A DNA stretch of 64,000 bases, taken from Larix kaempferi. Lineage: Eukaryota > Streptophyta > Pinopsida > Pinales > Pinaceae. The stretch is from contig BSBM01001138.1 in NCBI GenBank assembly GCA_027924585.1, forward strand, positions 15,364,501-15,428,500, read 5' to 3'. Shown here piece by piece: positions 34,035 to 46,238 of the stretch; within the stretch, counting starts at the first letter, position 1; every line of letters begins with the position of its first letter. The position numbers and the translations under genes are program-made. The notes under the pieces are model-generated. The model saw nothing but the letters and a program-made list of their open reading frames with translations. It had not been told where the DNA came from and did not search any database.

Positions 34035-37000
34035 TCATTGATGTAGCTTGTATCTCATTCTCCCAAATTTCTCCACTGGCTTCCACTGTTCTACAAATGG
34101 CGTCTAATAACTAGTAATTTCTTTAACTGAAACTCTCAACCTAACATGCTCCACATAGGATATTGGAGGCAATTCAGAAATTATCATCTTTAACCGATTA
34201 TGAATTTCAAAATCTACAGCCAACTTGTCAATTATGACTTTTCCTATTAGGCACTGAGTCATGTCTTCAAATTTTTTGTGATCTATTCTGGCTTTAACTA
34301 ACAAAGCTTGATACTCGGACTGATGAATTTGGTTTCCATTTTTATCCTAGAAAGAAGGGAGTCCTTTTTGAAACATTTATGAGAATACACTTTTAAAAGA
34401 CTTAACTTGATATGACATTTGATTTACTCTTGCTTGGACACTTTGAACATGATGGTGTTTCACAATGATCCTTCTTGCATGAGTTATTATTTTGATTCTA
34501 TATTTTATTCCCAAATTTTTCATATCTTCTAAAGTTAAGGAATTAAGGAAATCAATAGTGCTTTGGGTTGTTTCTGTTGGTCTTTTCTCCAAAGTCTCCA
34601 TCATGACTAAGCAATTTTGAAGAGCTATACTCATCACTGATTCTTTATCCTTTATAAAGTTCTGGATAAGACCTTAAATTAGTAGATTCAACCATAATCA
34701 TATACTAGATTAAATGTTTGGCCCCTTGCATAGGAAATTTCCCTGAAATTTTCTCAGTCAACTTTTCAGTTTGCTCCAATAATCTCTTATTCTCCTCTTC
34801 CAGGACCTTTCTTTCATCTTCTTTCTTTTTCATTTCCTTTGCCAAATTCTGATTTTTTGTTTTAAAACTTTTTATTTCTTCTTCTTTCAAACTAATCTAT
34901 GACATAGCTTGAACAATATCTTATGTACTAGATTCTGTGCTTGACTGACCCATTTTTATTTGATTATTCTTTTCCAGAATCAACTAAATTTCATTAAGGA
35001 CATCAATTTTAGATAAAAGTGTATCTCTTTCTCCTTCCCATCCATTTTGTTATTCTGTAAGTTTCAGTAATTTTGCTTTAGTATCAGTTAATTCTTGAGA
35101 TAAAGCTTCCTTTTCCTTTTCTAACTCTGTTAACTCAGAAACCTGAATTAATTGAGTAGCTAGAATCTTGAGTTTTTTCTTTAACAGTTGGATAGTGCTC
35201 TCCTTTTTAGCTAAGATATTTTTTGTGGCTAACCTTTATCTGGTTCACTATCCATGGTCAATATATCACCCTATATTTTTTTGACTTGTTGCTGGTATGC
35301 TTTATTTTCCAATTTCTCTTGTTTTAACTGATTTTTTAGCCTCAAGACTATAGACTATAATTTCGAATTCTTCAGAGCAATTTTCATCAAATCTGTAAAT
35401 ATCACTTCCCCAGTTTGCTTATGAAGATGGATTTTATCAGGTATAGGGTTTCTTTGCAAATTTTGTTTCATCTCTGAAACTCTATCTTGGGTAGTCACTG
35501 CCAAATTCAATGTGTTTTTTATATGATCTTTTACAGTAACCAATGAATCTTCTTTGTCTGAGATATCCCTTACCTTTGAATAAAGCATTAAAACTTTTTT
35601 CTGAAGAGATGTGCCTTTCTTGTCCACATTTGGTATACAAGTCACTCGACTTAATTTTTCACTATATCCACTTTGTTGTGCTTCTTCAAAACTGTATTCT
35701 TGAACTTGGAAAAATGGTTCCTGGTCTTTTTCTTTTATCTTTTTTATTCCAATTTCAACCATTTCTTCATATGAATCAATCTTTGGCCTTTTTGATACTT
35801 TTGGATCTTCATCCATATTCTCATCATCCTTTGGAAAACTCCTTTTACCAGTGATGTCAATTTTGCTTGGAGTTGGTATAATCATTGCAGATAATTTCAT
35901 TATTGCAGAAGGATTAGCTTGCAGGGTCTCTGATGTCTCTATATCCGGTTGATATTCCATTAAATTAGATTTTTCAACTAATCCTTCTACATCTTCATGA
36001 TCAAAATATTTGCTTATGTTTTGCTGCCTTCTTTGTGAAATAATGTGATAAGGGTCATAATTGATTTTGGTAGTTTTTGCAAAATTCATATCCTGTAACA
36101 GGCCTTCAATGAGTGACAAGGAACTCTTATTCTTTATAATTATATGACCAATCTTCATAGGAAATTTGATTTCAGAAGCCTTCCTAAAGCTCAAGAAGTG
36201 CTCATTTTCTACAATAATTTTTCATTTGAAAAATTTAGAGAAAATATCTTTGGTGTTAAAAATGAAGGAAAGATATATGGCTCATGAACAAAGCCATAGA
36301 CTCTAATGATAGTATGGTCTTTCAAAAGAAACCAATCTCCAACTCTTTGATCTGAACTGAACTGTAAAACCTCTTGCATTTTGGGTAATACTCTGGGTAA
36401 TTGGTTTTGAAACATTAACCTGTACATTTCTGACATGATAAGATTCATATAATTGAAAGTATTGTTCTTGATCTCGAAAGTGAAAATAATCTCCGGGAAC
36501 TGCAAATTTTCTTCATTGAAAAACAGGAACATTCTGACCAAATATGATTGAAACTTGAAATGTCTTATCATGTGGAAATTTTCTAACTGAGAATGAATAC
36601 TCTCAAGCTAGAAACTCGTCAAATTTAAGGCAAGGTAACTGACTGTCAAAATAGTGCTTACCTATTCTAAATAACAAACTCAAAAAGGTTTCCAAGAAAA
36701 AATTGTCAGTATCTAACCCTAGAAACTGACTTAATAATAAAAAACCCATTGAGACTCTTCATTGAATAGGTTACTATCCAAGGGAAATGGTTCATTTTCA
36801 ACAGAAAGGTTAGGCTTTAGGATTTTGGAGTAAAAGACATGTTTTTCTTGTGCAGGGGCTTGTCTAAACTGTTCAATTAAAGTCTCTTCAACAAAATCTT
36901 CCAAATGTTGAACAAACAACTTGGGAACTTCTAAAGAATCTATGACTATTTGGGAATTTATAGAACAAAGGATTTTATACCTACTAGAATCCATTATCAG

Positions 37001-37270
37001 ATGTTCAGACTAGGAAAAGTTTGACACACACCAGGCTACAAAATCTGGGAAATTTAGGGTTTGTTCTGGCAAAAAATGATTAAAAAGAGACTTCTGTACA
37101 CCCTGCAAATCAATTCCCTGTTCATCTAAGATATTTATCCTATATTTTAATTCTCATACCGAACTAAAGGATAATACTGTATCAAATACATCTCGATCCC
37201 TGTCTTCGAATATTTCTTCCAATTTACTAAACTCCTTAACCTGTGCCTTTTTTTATTCTTCTCTTTCCAT
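34035..37270 (-). pseudogene. LTR-embedded long ORF, copy in the 3' LTR
   Basis: This is the counterpart of 46239-49464, about 3.24 kb. The longest uninterrupted piece, 35355-36194, is 279 codons. It includes YDPYHIISQRR, an acidic DDENMDEDPK stretch and a KRPK basic patch that could be a nuclear signal. Open pieces of the same frame flank it at 36209-36571 and 36731-36994. Towards the C-terminus a Lys/Glu heptad stretch (34705-34890, EEENKRLLEQTEKLTEKIS) predicts a coiled coil. I recognise no family. Stops differ from those in the other LTR except a shared TAG after NSKL, which must predate insertion. Confidence 0.6.
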
Positions 37271-37415
37271 TTTAGAGAACAATAAGCGGTTAGAAATTTG
37301 TCACCTACTTGGTATACAATGGTTGGAAAGGTATATATTGACTCGATTCCCACTGATGTAGACATGTTCCTTGTTCATGTACAAGAAGACAAATGACTCA
37401 TTTCCCGTGACCTTT

Positions 37416-37428
37416 CCCTTTATAATAT
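37416..37428 (-). promoter_or_regulatory. TATA box in the 3' LTR
   Basis: The minus strand reads atattataaagg, also present at 49611-49622 in the 5' LTR. It lies about 150 bases before the start of the long LTR ORF. Confidence 0.45.
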
Positions 37429-38095
37429 CTCGTTTTAAAATCAACAAATGAATATTAATCATTGATCTTGTCTCCCTTTTCACCTACATCATCGATATCA
37501 TCATGGAGCATCACCTAAAGCAATTTCGGGATCGCTAAGGGTGGTTTCCCATAACCACTTTTCCGTTGGCGAAATGAACTCCCATTCAACACATTGAAAG
37601 CGGTATATATTTCTCCATCGCTCACCTTTTCTTTTCTCCAAGCTACTTTTGAGCGCGGAATGATTATTAACTGTTGATCCATTCTCCCTTTAATTTTTGG
37701 TTGCCGATTGACTTCAAACCTGATCCCCTTTAACACTCCTTCCACTTTTCTTCTTGTTATTATCCACCGTCGATCTTGTGCGCTTCATTCTTTCACCATC
37801 GATCCGTTCCGAACTTTAGTATCTTGCTTCCTTTAGTGTTTGGTGGTCCACCATATTTTTATCCATTCTACTATCTTAGAGGTTTGCTAATCATTTTAGG
37901 TATTTTCCAGTGCTTTGTCTGCCCAATGTAGCATGTTGGCCAAATTTAGAAACCTTGTTAATTTGCTTATATGCTCAACTAGATATAGAAATTTTCATTA
38001 GCTTTTTGTCACAGCTTTAGCTCCCATTGTGAACCTCTATCCTTTGATTTACCCTCTTTTCCTTCTAACCACATAAAACTAATCCTGTGTCAAGA

Positions 38096-39288
38096 ACTGG
38101 CTCCAATTGGGGATGCTATCCTCCCAGTGAGGTAGCAAAGAACCCCGCAGACCAATTCCCCATTTATTACAGTTCGTACAAACCATTATTCATAAAAATT
38201 TCAAGGTATTTTTCTTTCTTTTGTTTATAATAATAAATCTCCAAATATCAGGGCCTTCACCTTCGAGCTTCAAATCTTTCAAGCTATCATTCATACTCAA
38301 CTTCATATGTACAACTAATATACAAAAATGTTTCTGTATTGGAGAAAACTCACTATGGCTTGGGAATACCACAACAGACAGATTACTACTAGAAATCTAC
38401 TCAATTCTCAAAACAATGCTATTATAAATGAAAATGTTAAAACAATGGAGAAATGTAACCAACCTCGATCCAACGTTTGATGTAGATCCCCGTTGGAGCT
38501 TTCAATCTGCGTACATCCAAGCACTTGTAATCTGCAAATTAGTCTCGACAACCAATATCTAACAAGTATATGTGATATATAAATAACATTAACATTATCA
38601 ATAACAATGGTCCATAATATAATAAGCAAATGTAACCCAATGTATAATAAATGACATTCACACCATGAATGGACGAGAATATGAGTATTTCTATTAATGA
38701 ACAAGAAGAAGTACAAAGTGATACGACCTCTTGCCGGCAACCAATTTGAACCAAGATCTAGATCAATCCACTTGTGCCTCCACCACTTCAATCCTCCATG
38801 AAAGGCAAACTCAAACTAGAAAGGAGTTTGGAAGGTGAACATAACTGGTTCACAACTACAAGGATCAATGAGTGCAGACTCAAGATAGGGCAGAAAATCC
38901 ACTAGAGTGCCTTTACTATTCTCTTCTTCCTCCCATCCAAAAGCCATATGTACTCAATATATAGTCATCTCAAAGGTAGGTGAAAGGACTCATCGAGACG
39001 TTACTTGGGCAGATGGAGAGCCAAAGGTCACCCAATGACCGCTTTTTGGGAGTAAAAAGTAATAAAATAGTGGTTTTTACCATTTTACTTGATACCCGCG
39101 GGCTATAGGGATGCAACTCACGGGTACGCATGCTATAGTGATGCAACATGCGGGTAGGAACAAAAATAGGGTAGACTAGTATCACTAAAGGATGAAAATG
39201 GATCTGAGTCATTGAAATGGATCCTACAGGCCAAAGAATGTTGATGCTCACAGGGTGGAAGATTTCTGTGTAACAGTTTCCTATTTAT
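38096..39288 (-). other. 3' untranslated region of the Tat-like element
   Basis: Between the integrase end and the 3' LTR. I see no coding domain; the open frame 38408-38791 looks random. A clear purine-only PPT beside the LTR is not visible; the closest candidate is an actgggaggatagca block near 38120. Confidence 0.45.
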
Positions 39289-40351
39289 TTAAGAAAGGTA
39301 GTGTTTGAGGAACCTCCCATTAACATGACCTCCTCCAATGTCATTTCCATTTCGATCTTGCAAAATAAAACAATTATCTCCTCTTAATGCAACAATAATA
39401 TAAGGTCCTTTCCATAAGTGATCAAATTTAGCATGTTTATCCTCCTTCCTAACATCCCACTTTAGAACCATGTCATTTACTTGAAAATTTCCTTCTTTCA
39501 CCTTTCTATCAAAAATTTTCTTCATTCTTTCCTGATGCACCTATACTCTTTCATATGCTTTTTCTCTCATTTCATGGAGCTCTATCATCTGATTAATTCT
39601 TCTTTGCATAGGGTTTGGCTCTTCATCTTGTTCTTGTAGCAACTTCATAGCTGGGAGACCTAAAGAAACTGGAAAAATTACTTCTTCTCCATACACCAGC
39701 TGAAAGGTGACATACCAATAACTCTTCTTGTGCTTATCCTGTCTTCCCATAAAGCATATTTAAGCTTTGTGTGCCAAGCTCTTTTGTTTTCTTCCAGATT
39801 TCTTTTTTAATTCTCACCAAACTCTTATTTGAGGATTTTGCCAATCCATTACCCTAAGGATAATATGTTGTTGAATGATTCAAATGAATATGATACTTAT
39901 GTCAGAAACTAATCATCTTCTTTGATATGAAGGCCTGTGCATTATCTATTACTATTTTTCTAGGACATCCAAACCTTGAAAGAATGTTTTCTTGCATAAA
40001 ATTAATTATTACTGTCTTTGTAGCATTTCTGGTTGGGATAGCTTCAATCCACTTAGTACAATAATCTGTTGCAGCCAAAATCCACTTATGTTGTCCTGAA
40101 TAATTCAAGTTAATTTCTCCAATGAAATCTAATCCCCACTACTGAAAAGGTGCTTTGACTGAAATTGGCTTCAAAGGAAAAGGAAAAAGTTCCCTTTTCC
40201 CATCAAAAATTTGACATTCGTGGCATTTTGAAATCTCCTTGTACACATCTGAAAAAATAGTGGGCCAATAGAATCTCGCTCTAAGAATTTTATTCACTAT
40301 ACCTTTCCATGAATGGTGTCCTCCACACACTCCTTTGTGAAAATATTTCAT
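39289..40351 (-). pseudogene. Tat-like integrase
   Basis: The zinc-binding HHCC domain is at 40139-40351 (FHKGVCGGHHSW and CHECQ). The core starts at about 40108 with LAATDYCTKWIEA (first Asp) and IVIDNAQAF (second Asp), and continues in a damaged frame to about 39760, where the Glu region should be. The C-terminal domain is at 39289-39540 (DRKVKEGNFQVNDMVLKWD and KGPYIIVAL). Stops and a frame change near 39900 and 39750 break it. In the family it inserts the cDNA. Confidence 0.85.
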
Positions 40352-40354
40352 AAC

Positions 40355-41072
40355 CTACTGTGCTTCGTTTTCCAACAAACAATTCAACAAAATTCCTTCC
40401 AGATCTTTCCAATATAGATATTCATTCAAAATACAAAATTTTGTTGATTTCAATTTTACAAATCTTGCCCTAGTCTTGCTCATTTCAGGGGGTGCTTGTA
40501 AATTTTGTAAAACATAAACAATATCGCCATACCAAGGAGACAAGGAAAAATATTTAATTACTAGAAGATCAGGAATTGTTTCAACTGAAAGATCAGATAT
40601 AAAATTCATGTCCAAAGAATCACAATTCATTTCATTCATTAGCTTTGCTAAACCTTGTCCCTTTATCAGCTTTGTAGGTTTAATATCCAAATCATATTCT
40701 AGTAATATTGCAATCCATTTGGCTCTTTTTCCTTCAGGATCTGGTTGAGTGAGTATATCCTTAACTGTAGTATTTGGGACATAAGCGATCACATGTGAAT
40801 GTAGAATGTAGACTCTAAAATCCTTCAAGGACTTGATCAGTGCATAGGCTTGTTTCTCCATTATATCATACTTTAATTCTCCGTCTTTTAAAATCTTGCT
40901 GAAAAAGGCAATTGGCTATTCCATGTTATCCTGATTTTTCTACAATAAGACTCCAGTTATAGTATGTTGCGATGCAAAAGAAAATATGATAAATTCTTTT
41001 GAGAAATCATGACTAATTAGGACAGGGACTTCAGTGATAAGTTTCTTGATATTTGTAAAGGATTTCTTAGCC
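40355..41072 (-). pseudogene. Degenerate RNase H (gRH) and integrase linker
   Basis: This is the usual Ty3 RNase H position after RT. The C-terminal part (MEKQAYALIKSLKDFRVYI, AYVPNTTVKDILTQPD, KPTKLIKGQGLAKLM) is clear at 40355-40861. Upstream, at about 40960, the block that normally holds the first catalytic Asp (e.g. DAS) reads FSFASQHT, without that Asp. The loss is what one expects when a second RNase H has taken over, as proposed for Tat elements. The linker leads into the integrase zinc domain. Confidence 0.7.
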
Positions 41073-42150
41073 TCACTGAGTCCATTTGATTTCATTATTC
41101 TTTTTTAACACGTCTGAAATATTTCTCAAAATTTCTGCAAATCTAGGAACAAATATTCTCAAGGATTTTACCCTGCCAATGAAAGATTGCACTTCTTTCT
41201 TACTCCTTGGTATTCCAATTTTTTTGAATGGCTGACACTCTTTCAGGATCAATTTTAATACCATCTTTTGATATAATATGTCCCAACAATTTCCCTTCTT
41301 TCATGGAAAAGTTTGACTTTTGGGGATTTAGAGATATACCAAATTTCCTGCATTTTAAAAATACCTTTTCCAAATGTTTCAAGTGGTCTGCATCTGACTT
41401 TGAATAGACTGGTATATCATCCATATATACTACCAAAAACTTGTCTTTCTCTTTTGCAAATGCAATATAAATGGCCCTCTGAAATGTAGCCCCTGCATTC
41501 ATTAATCCAAATGGCATCTTTGCATACATGAAAGTCCCCCATGGTGTTGTAAAAGTTGTTTTCTCCTGATCCTATGGAAGAAATTTGATCTGATTGTACC
41601 CTGAGAAACCATCCAACATGGAAATCCTTTGTGCTCCAACAACTTTCTGTAAAATGTGGTCCATCTTAAGTAATGGGTAGTTGTCTTTTAAAGATACCTT
41701 ATTTAGATTCCTGAAATCTACACACAGTCTTATCTCTCCATTCTTCTTTCTCACAGGGACTAGATTTTCCACCCACCTGAAAAATCTCAGTGACAAAATG
41801 ATTTTAGCATCAAACAATTTCTTAAATTCTTTCTCAATTACTGGAAGCAGTAGGGGAGTTATCCTTCTGAGCTTTTGTTTGAAAGGTTTTTCATTTGGCT
41901 TGATGGGAATTGTGTGTTGAATTATGGAAGTGCCATATTCTTTCAAATCTTCATAGCTCCAAGAAAATACATCTGAAAACTCCTTCATCAACTCAACATA
42001 TTTATTTTCTTCTTCAGGTGGTAAAATTTTAGAAATTTTCACTATCTTGGATTTTTCTTTTGTCCCAATGTTGCAGTCTATAATCTCACTTTCCTGAGGT
42101 TCAACCTTTGGATTCTTTTCTACATCATTCATGTCAAATAGTCTCTCCAA
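41073..42150 (-). pseudogene. Tat-like reverse transcriptase
   Basis: Landmarks in order: NLVPVRKKNGEIRLCVDFRNL, SMLDGFSGYNQI (first catalytic Asp), MPFGLMNAGATFQRA, then FLVVYMDDIPVYS with the YMDD active site, and LLGHIISKDGI. The thumb follows at 41073-41264 (RSKKEVQSFIGRV). A TAG stop separates 41572 from 41529, and a frameshift near 41260 breaks the thumb. The 43233-41529 stretch is all in one frame with the RNase H and protease upstream. In life this makes the cDNA. Confidence 0.85.
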
Positions 42151-42195
42151 AGGTATGATACCTATTGGAATAAAATTGTTCTTTATTTGAATTAT

Positions 42196-42825
42196 TTATT
42201 TTCCTCCAATTTCTCTTTTGAACTTTTCTTGCTCTTCTAGAAATTCTTCATTATTAATAACCCCCTCCATACCTTGATCTTCATTATCAATATTTGTATT
42301 AGAAAACTCATTTTCCATTTCTAAAAACCTCTTAATCTGCAAATCATCTTCAAAAACTTGCCAGTGTTTCGAATTATCAAGAATGGAAGGCCTATTCACA
42401 ACTTCAATCTCATATTTTTTATTCGAGAAACTGGGTATTCTAAAAGCACCAGTAGTAGTAGCTAGAGAATCTGATATTGAGTTGTTAATCCTGGGTATTA
42501 CCACTATGCCATTGTCATCAAATGAATTTTCAAACATATCCCAAACCTCATTTCTATATGATCTCATTTTTGGATGTTTTGTTTGGTAAATTCCATTCAC
42601 TTGATTTATTACCAACTCATAATCTCCAAACACTTCAATTTTCTTTGCTTTCAAATCTTTCAACACATTCAATCATAAAATCAGAGCTTCGTATTCTGCA
42701 ACATTGTTGGTACATTCAAAGGCCAACTTGAAAGAATACATTAAGAACTCTCGATCAGGAGATAGTATCCACACACCTTTATGAGCACCTTCTTTACTCA
42801 TCGATCCATCAAAATGCATAGTCCA
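42196..42825 (-). pseudogene. Additional archaeal-like RNase H (aRH) upstream of RT
   Basis: The RNase H fold residues are recognisable: WTMHFDGS (first Asp), TNNVAEYEALIL (Glu), VFGDYELVINQV (second Asp) and NSISDSLA (last Asp), at about 42441-42825. All four catalytic positions are present. One TGA, where Gly is expected after EALIL, interrupts it at about 42673. It lies between protease and RT, in the same frame as both. An acidic Glu/Asn-rich linker follows. In most Tat elements I know of, this domain is downstream of the RT, so its place here is odd. Confidence 0.8.
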
Positions 42826-43511
42826 AATTCCTTCAATTCTCTGGTTTTGCCTAAGCATTTCCTTTTCTTCAGTCAAATTATTTTCTTCTTGCTGTTTATT
42901 AAGACCTATTTTTTCTTCAGACTGAAAATAATTATAGAAAATGGAAGATCCTAAATCAGTATCCACTACGTAAATGGAATGACTATCTGGTTCATTTTTG
43001 TTGCTTACCACATATGCAAGTCTTTTCTCAATGTATAATCTTCTGTGTTCACCAAGAACTGGAATTGTAGCAAAAGACATGTCCATCTGTAAAGTTCCCC
43101 TGAGTTTTGAAGCCCAAGATCTCGATAATAGCATACCAAATTTGGGAGGAATATTCGCAACAACCACATCCATAACCACACTTTTGACTGGAATTTTAGT
43201 GAGAGAAACTACCAAGTCTTTTATCAACCCCAAGCATTTGACCTTTTTTAAATCAAAAGAAAAAAATCCTTATATGGTCTTGTGATTTCTAAACCCAAAC
43301 TTTCCACTACAACTTTTGGCATCAAATTATGTGAAGCTCCTGAATCAAGCATGCAGTTATGAAGAATCATATCATGGAAATTCCGATTTACATGGAAAGG
43401 TGGAACTTCTTCCAAACCGTTATCTTCCATTTTAGAACCCAGAAGAATAGTCGGGTCATCATCATTCAATTCCAAAGTATCAGGTTCTATTTGTCCTTCA
43501 CTCCTAACCAT
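42826..43511 (-). pseudogene. Tat-like aspartic protease
   Basis: The active-site block CMLDSGASHNLMP is at about 43350, and the C-terminal half, including IPPKFGMLLSRSWASKL, is at 43233-43040. A frameshift near 43240 lies between the two. In the family this protease cleaves Gag-Pol. An acidic and Gln/Glu-rich spacer leads to the RNase H. Confidence 0.8.
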
Positions 43512-45370
43512 TTTTTAGCTCTGTTCTTTATATTCCCTGTTTTTTAATATATCATTAAATGGGATAGAAATTGTGATTTTTGAAAGCTGAATGTAATGAG
43601 CGTTTTGTCACTTTATTTGATTGAATCTCTTTTATTCTCTGGAATCTTCTTCACTACATATTCTTTTGGTTTCTCTTTCTTATGTTGACTAGTTGAAGGT
43701 TGATCAATAGGACCCTTCCCTTTATTTATAATTACATCTCTGTTTCTGAGGTTGATCTTTTTCTGAAGGTCATTTACTGCATTCTAATACCAAATCTAAT
43801 ATTGTTCTGTCTCTAACTCAAAAGTATTACATTCCTCATCTCTGGAAAACATGTCATGTTCCATCTTAGTCAAATAAACTTCATAATCAAGATCATCAAA
43901 ATGATGAATTTCATTTTCTACAAGTTCAGTTTCTCCTTCTTCATCTACAAAGTTTTCAGGGAATGGAGGTCTTACTTGATGATCTTCTGCATTTATTTGA
44001 TTCCTCTGATCTCTCTGATCTCTTTGATCTCTCTGTCTTATCTGTGGAGGAAATTTTTTTTCTTCTGAAATTCGGGTTTTTAATCTGAGGTTCTTGTTGA
44101 TCTCTATTTTGGGGTTTATTTTCCAAAGCTAATCTGTCCATTAATTTTTCCATTGTTTTCATCATCATATCAATTCTAGCATCGGTAGAAGAAGATGTTG
44201 AAGCTAGGTTTTCTTCTCTAGTTTTTCTTCTATCTATGTCAGTTTTCTGTTTCATCTTTCCAGAAGCATTCAAATTTGCTTCTACTTCTACTGCACCTTT
44301 TAACATGTCTGGCAAAGTGGCTGATTTTCTTTCTCTCAACATACAAGAAAAATCACCATCAAAAGCATCTGCATAATGTAACTTGGCATCCCCCACTAAA
44401 GGTTTAACATCAATAGGAATTGAATTATAAACCCTCATAAATCTTGCAGAAAATTCTTGAATAGATTCAAAACCTCCTTTTTTCAGATTATTATATTGTG
44501 TTAAGATTTGGAAAGTATTTTTCTTGTCTTCCCACCTTTCAAGCAAGCAAGTTACAAAAGTTGTCATAGGAAAGGATAGATCTTGCAGCAATAGTTCTAA
44601 TTCATTTCTTGACCTCTCCGGACAAGCTTTGAGCCAACAATCTCTTTTTTGCATCATCATGGTCTGCTTCTTCAAGATCAATGAAATCATTAAACCTATC
44701 GACATGTTGTTGAGCTGTGTAATTCCCCTCTTCATCAAACAATGTGATTCTTTGTGCATAATTATGAGGGAGGTCATGTAAAATAGGAGGCAAGGAAAGT
44801 GGAGCAAATCTAGAAGCCATGACTATTGGAGGGTTTTGAACAATATTATGAGTTTGAGGTGGTGGCTTTTGAGTTTTAGGTTTTCTCAACTCAACATTTT
44901 CATATTTTTGTAAATCTTCCCAAACAAACTATAATAGATATGATTGAAATCTATTCTGATAAATAAAAGTTTCTTTTAAATCTGATTCAGACTTGGATCT
45001 AAATAGAGACTATTCAAATATTTCACCTAAACCAATATCTTCATAGCTAAACAGTTCTTCTTGAGAGGAAGGGAACAAAGTTTCAGACTAAGATGTACCT
45101 TCTTGATATTTCCCTTTAATCTTTCTCAAAAGCTCTTCAGGATTTTCTACCACTTGAAATAACTGGGAACTTGGATTTCTCCTCATGTGAATCTTTCGGG
45201 AAGCCACAATTTCTTTCTTGGAGTCACCTTTTAAAACTAAAAATTTAAAGGTGAAGTCGCCAGGGAAAAATACAACCAATACCAGATATCAAACTTCTTT
45301 TCCCATAGAAATTTGATCACAATGTCGTTCTTCCTAAGGAAAATTCGAACCTTCGTTCCCCGGCAATGGA
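43512..45370 (-). pseudogene. Tat-like gag
   Basis: A gag reading is visible from about 45279 (VVFFPGDFTFKF) with stops. The capsid-like core is at 44602-44889 (MASRFAPLSLPPILHDLP, QHVDRFNDFIDLEE, DDAKKRLLAQSLSG). A frameshift leads to the second half at 43956-44807 (ERWEDKKNTFQILTQYNNLK and FSARFMRVYNSIP). Near 43990-44040 a microsatellite of gatctct units encodes a repetitive Arg-Asp-Gln run and is probably the site of another frame change. I see no zinc knuckle. Confidence 0.7.
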
Positions 45371-45374
45371 GCCA
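45357..45374 (-). other. Primer binding site, tRNA-Asp type
   Basis: The minus strand reads tggctccattgccgggga, three bases from the LTR end. It differs at two positions from tggcgccgttgccgggga, used by Tat/Athila elements. Confidence 0.8.
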
Positions 45375-46238
45375 AAATATTAGCACTCAGAATTTATCCT
45401 TTGGTTGTAGAAGGACAATCCTAAGGTAACTCTTTCAGACCAACCTTTAGGAGGAAAGTTGGCTTCTTTCCTACTAGAGAGGGTTCTCTCAGCAGATGAA
45501 TACAATGGCTAGAAATATTTTTACACAAGCTAAATTAAAGATTATAATGGCTGAAATAAGATGGTTTCATTGGGCATGGAGTCATAATCATAAAATATAA
45601 AAAATACACAGGGATTTCACAATACAAATCTTTCCACAGAGGCAGGATAGTTATTTTTTCACAGTCAAGTTCTTGATTTGCTAGTGGTAAAAGAAGAAAA
45701 ATGAACAATCGATTAATATGGGAATCAATAGGATGAATCCAATATTAACTTTAGAGGAAAACTAATTAGTGAATCCTTGAAATCAATAAACCAGAGCATA
45801 AAATATGAATTGTGATCCATTATACACTTATTCAAGCATGAAATAAAACATAATGGAAATAAGATAACAGGAGTAACATGCATAGGAGAAAAGGAGATAT
45901 AGACTATGAAGTAATAACATGAGAATATCTGCTTCAAAATTTTATTGTTCGGCTCTACAACTTTTATTAATCTTTGAAGTATTCAGTACAAAATGCCTTT
46001 CGTTCTCATAAGTTCCAACCCCCATTACATTACAAAAACTTGCTTAAATACATAAAAAATGCTCCATAAGCTGCGACTAACTGTTTGCATTCTAAAAATA
46101 AAAATTTCATAACTGTTTTATCACATTTGTCAAAAGTTAAAAACTAAATAGTTAAAAAAATGAAAAATGTTTTCAATCCACATTATAGTGGATTTTGATA
46201 CTCCTACACTTTCACTAGTATATTATTCACACCTGTCT

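Larger units (their letters stand above)
33182..38095 (-). repeat. 3' LTR of the Tat-like element (4,914 bp)
   Basis: On plus it starts tgttagcactcag and ends at 38095 with a mutated terminus (tcaaga instead of taaca). It is collinear with 45378-50289 over its full length. Confidence 0.9.

Noticed and set aside
37515-37745. A 76-codon open frame conserved in both long LTRs (37515-37745 and 49709-49939)
   Set aside because: It lies upstream of the TATA box and LTR pairs are identical at insertion, so conservation proves nothing. No domain seen.
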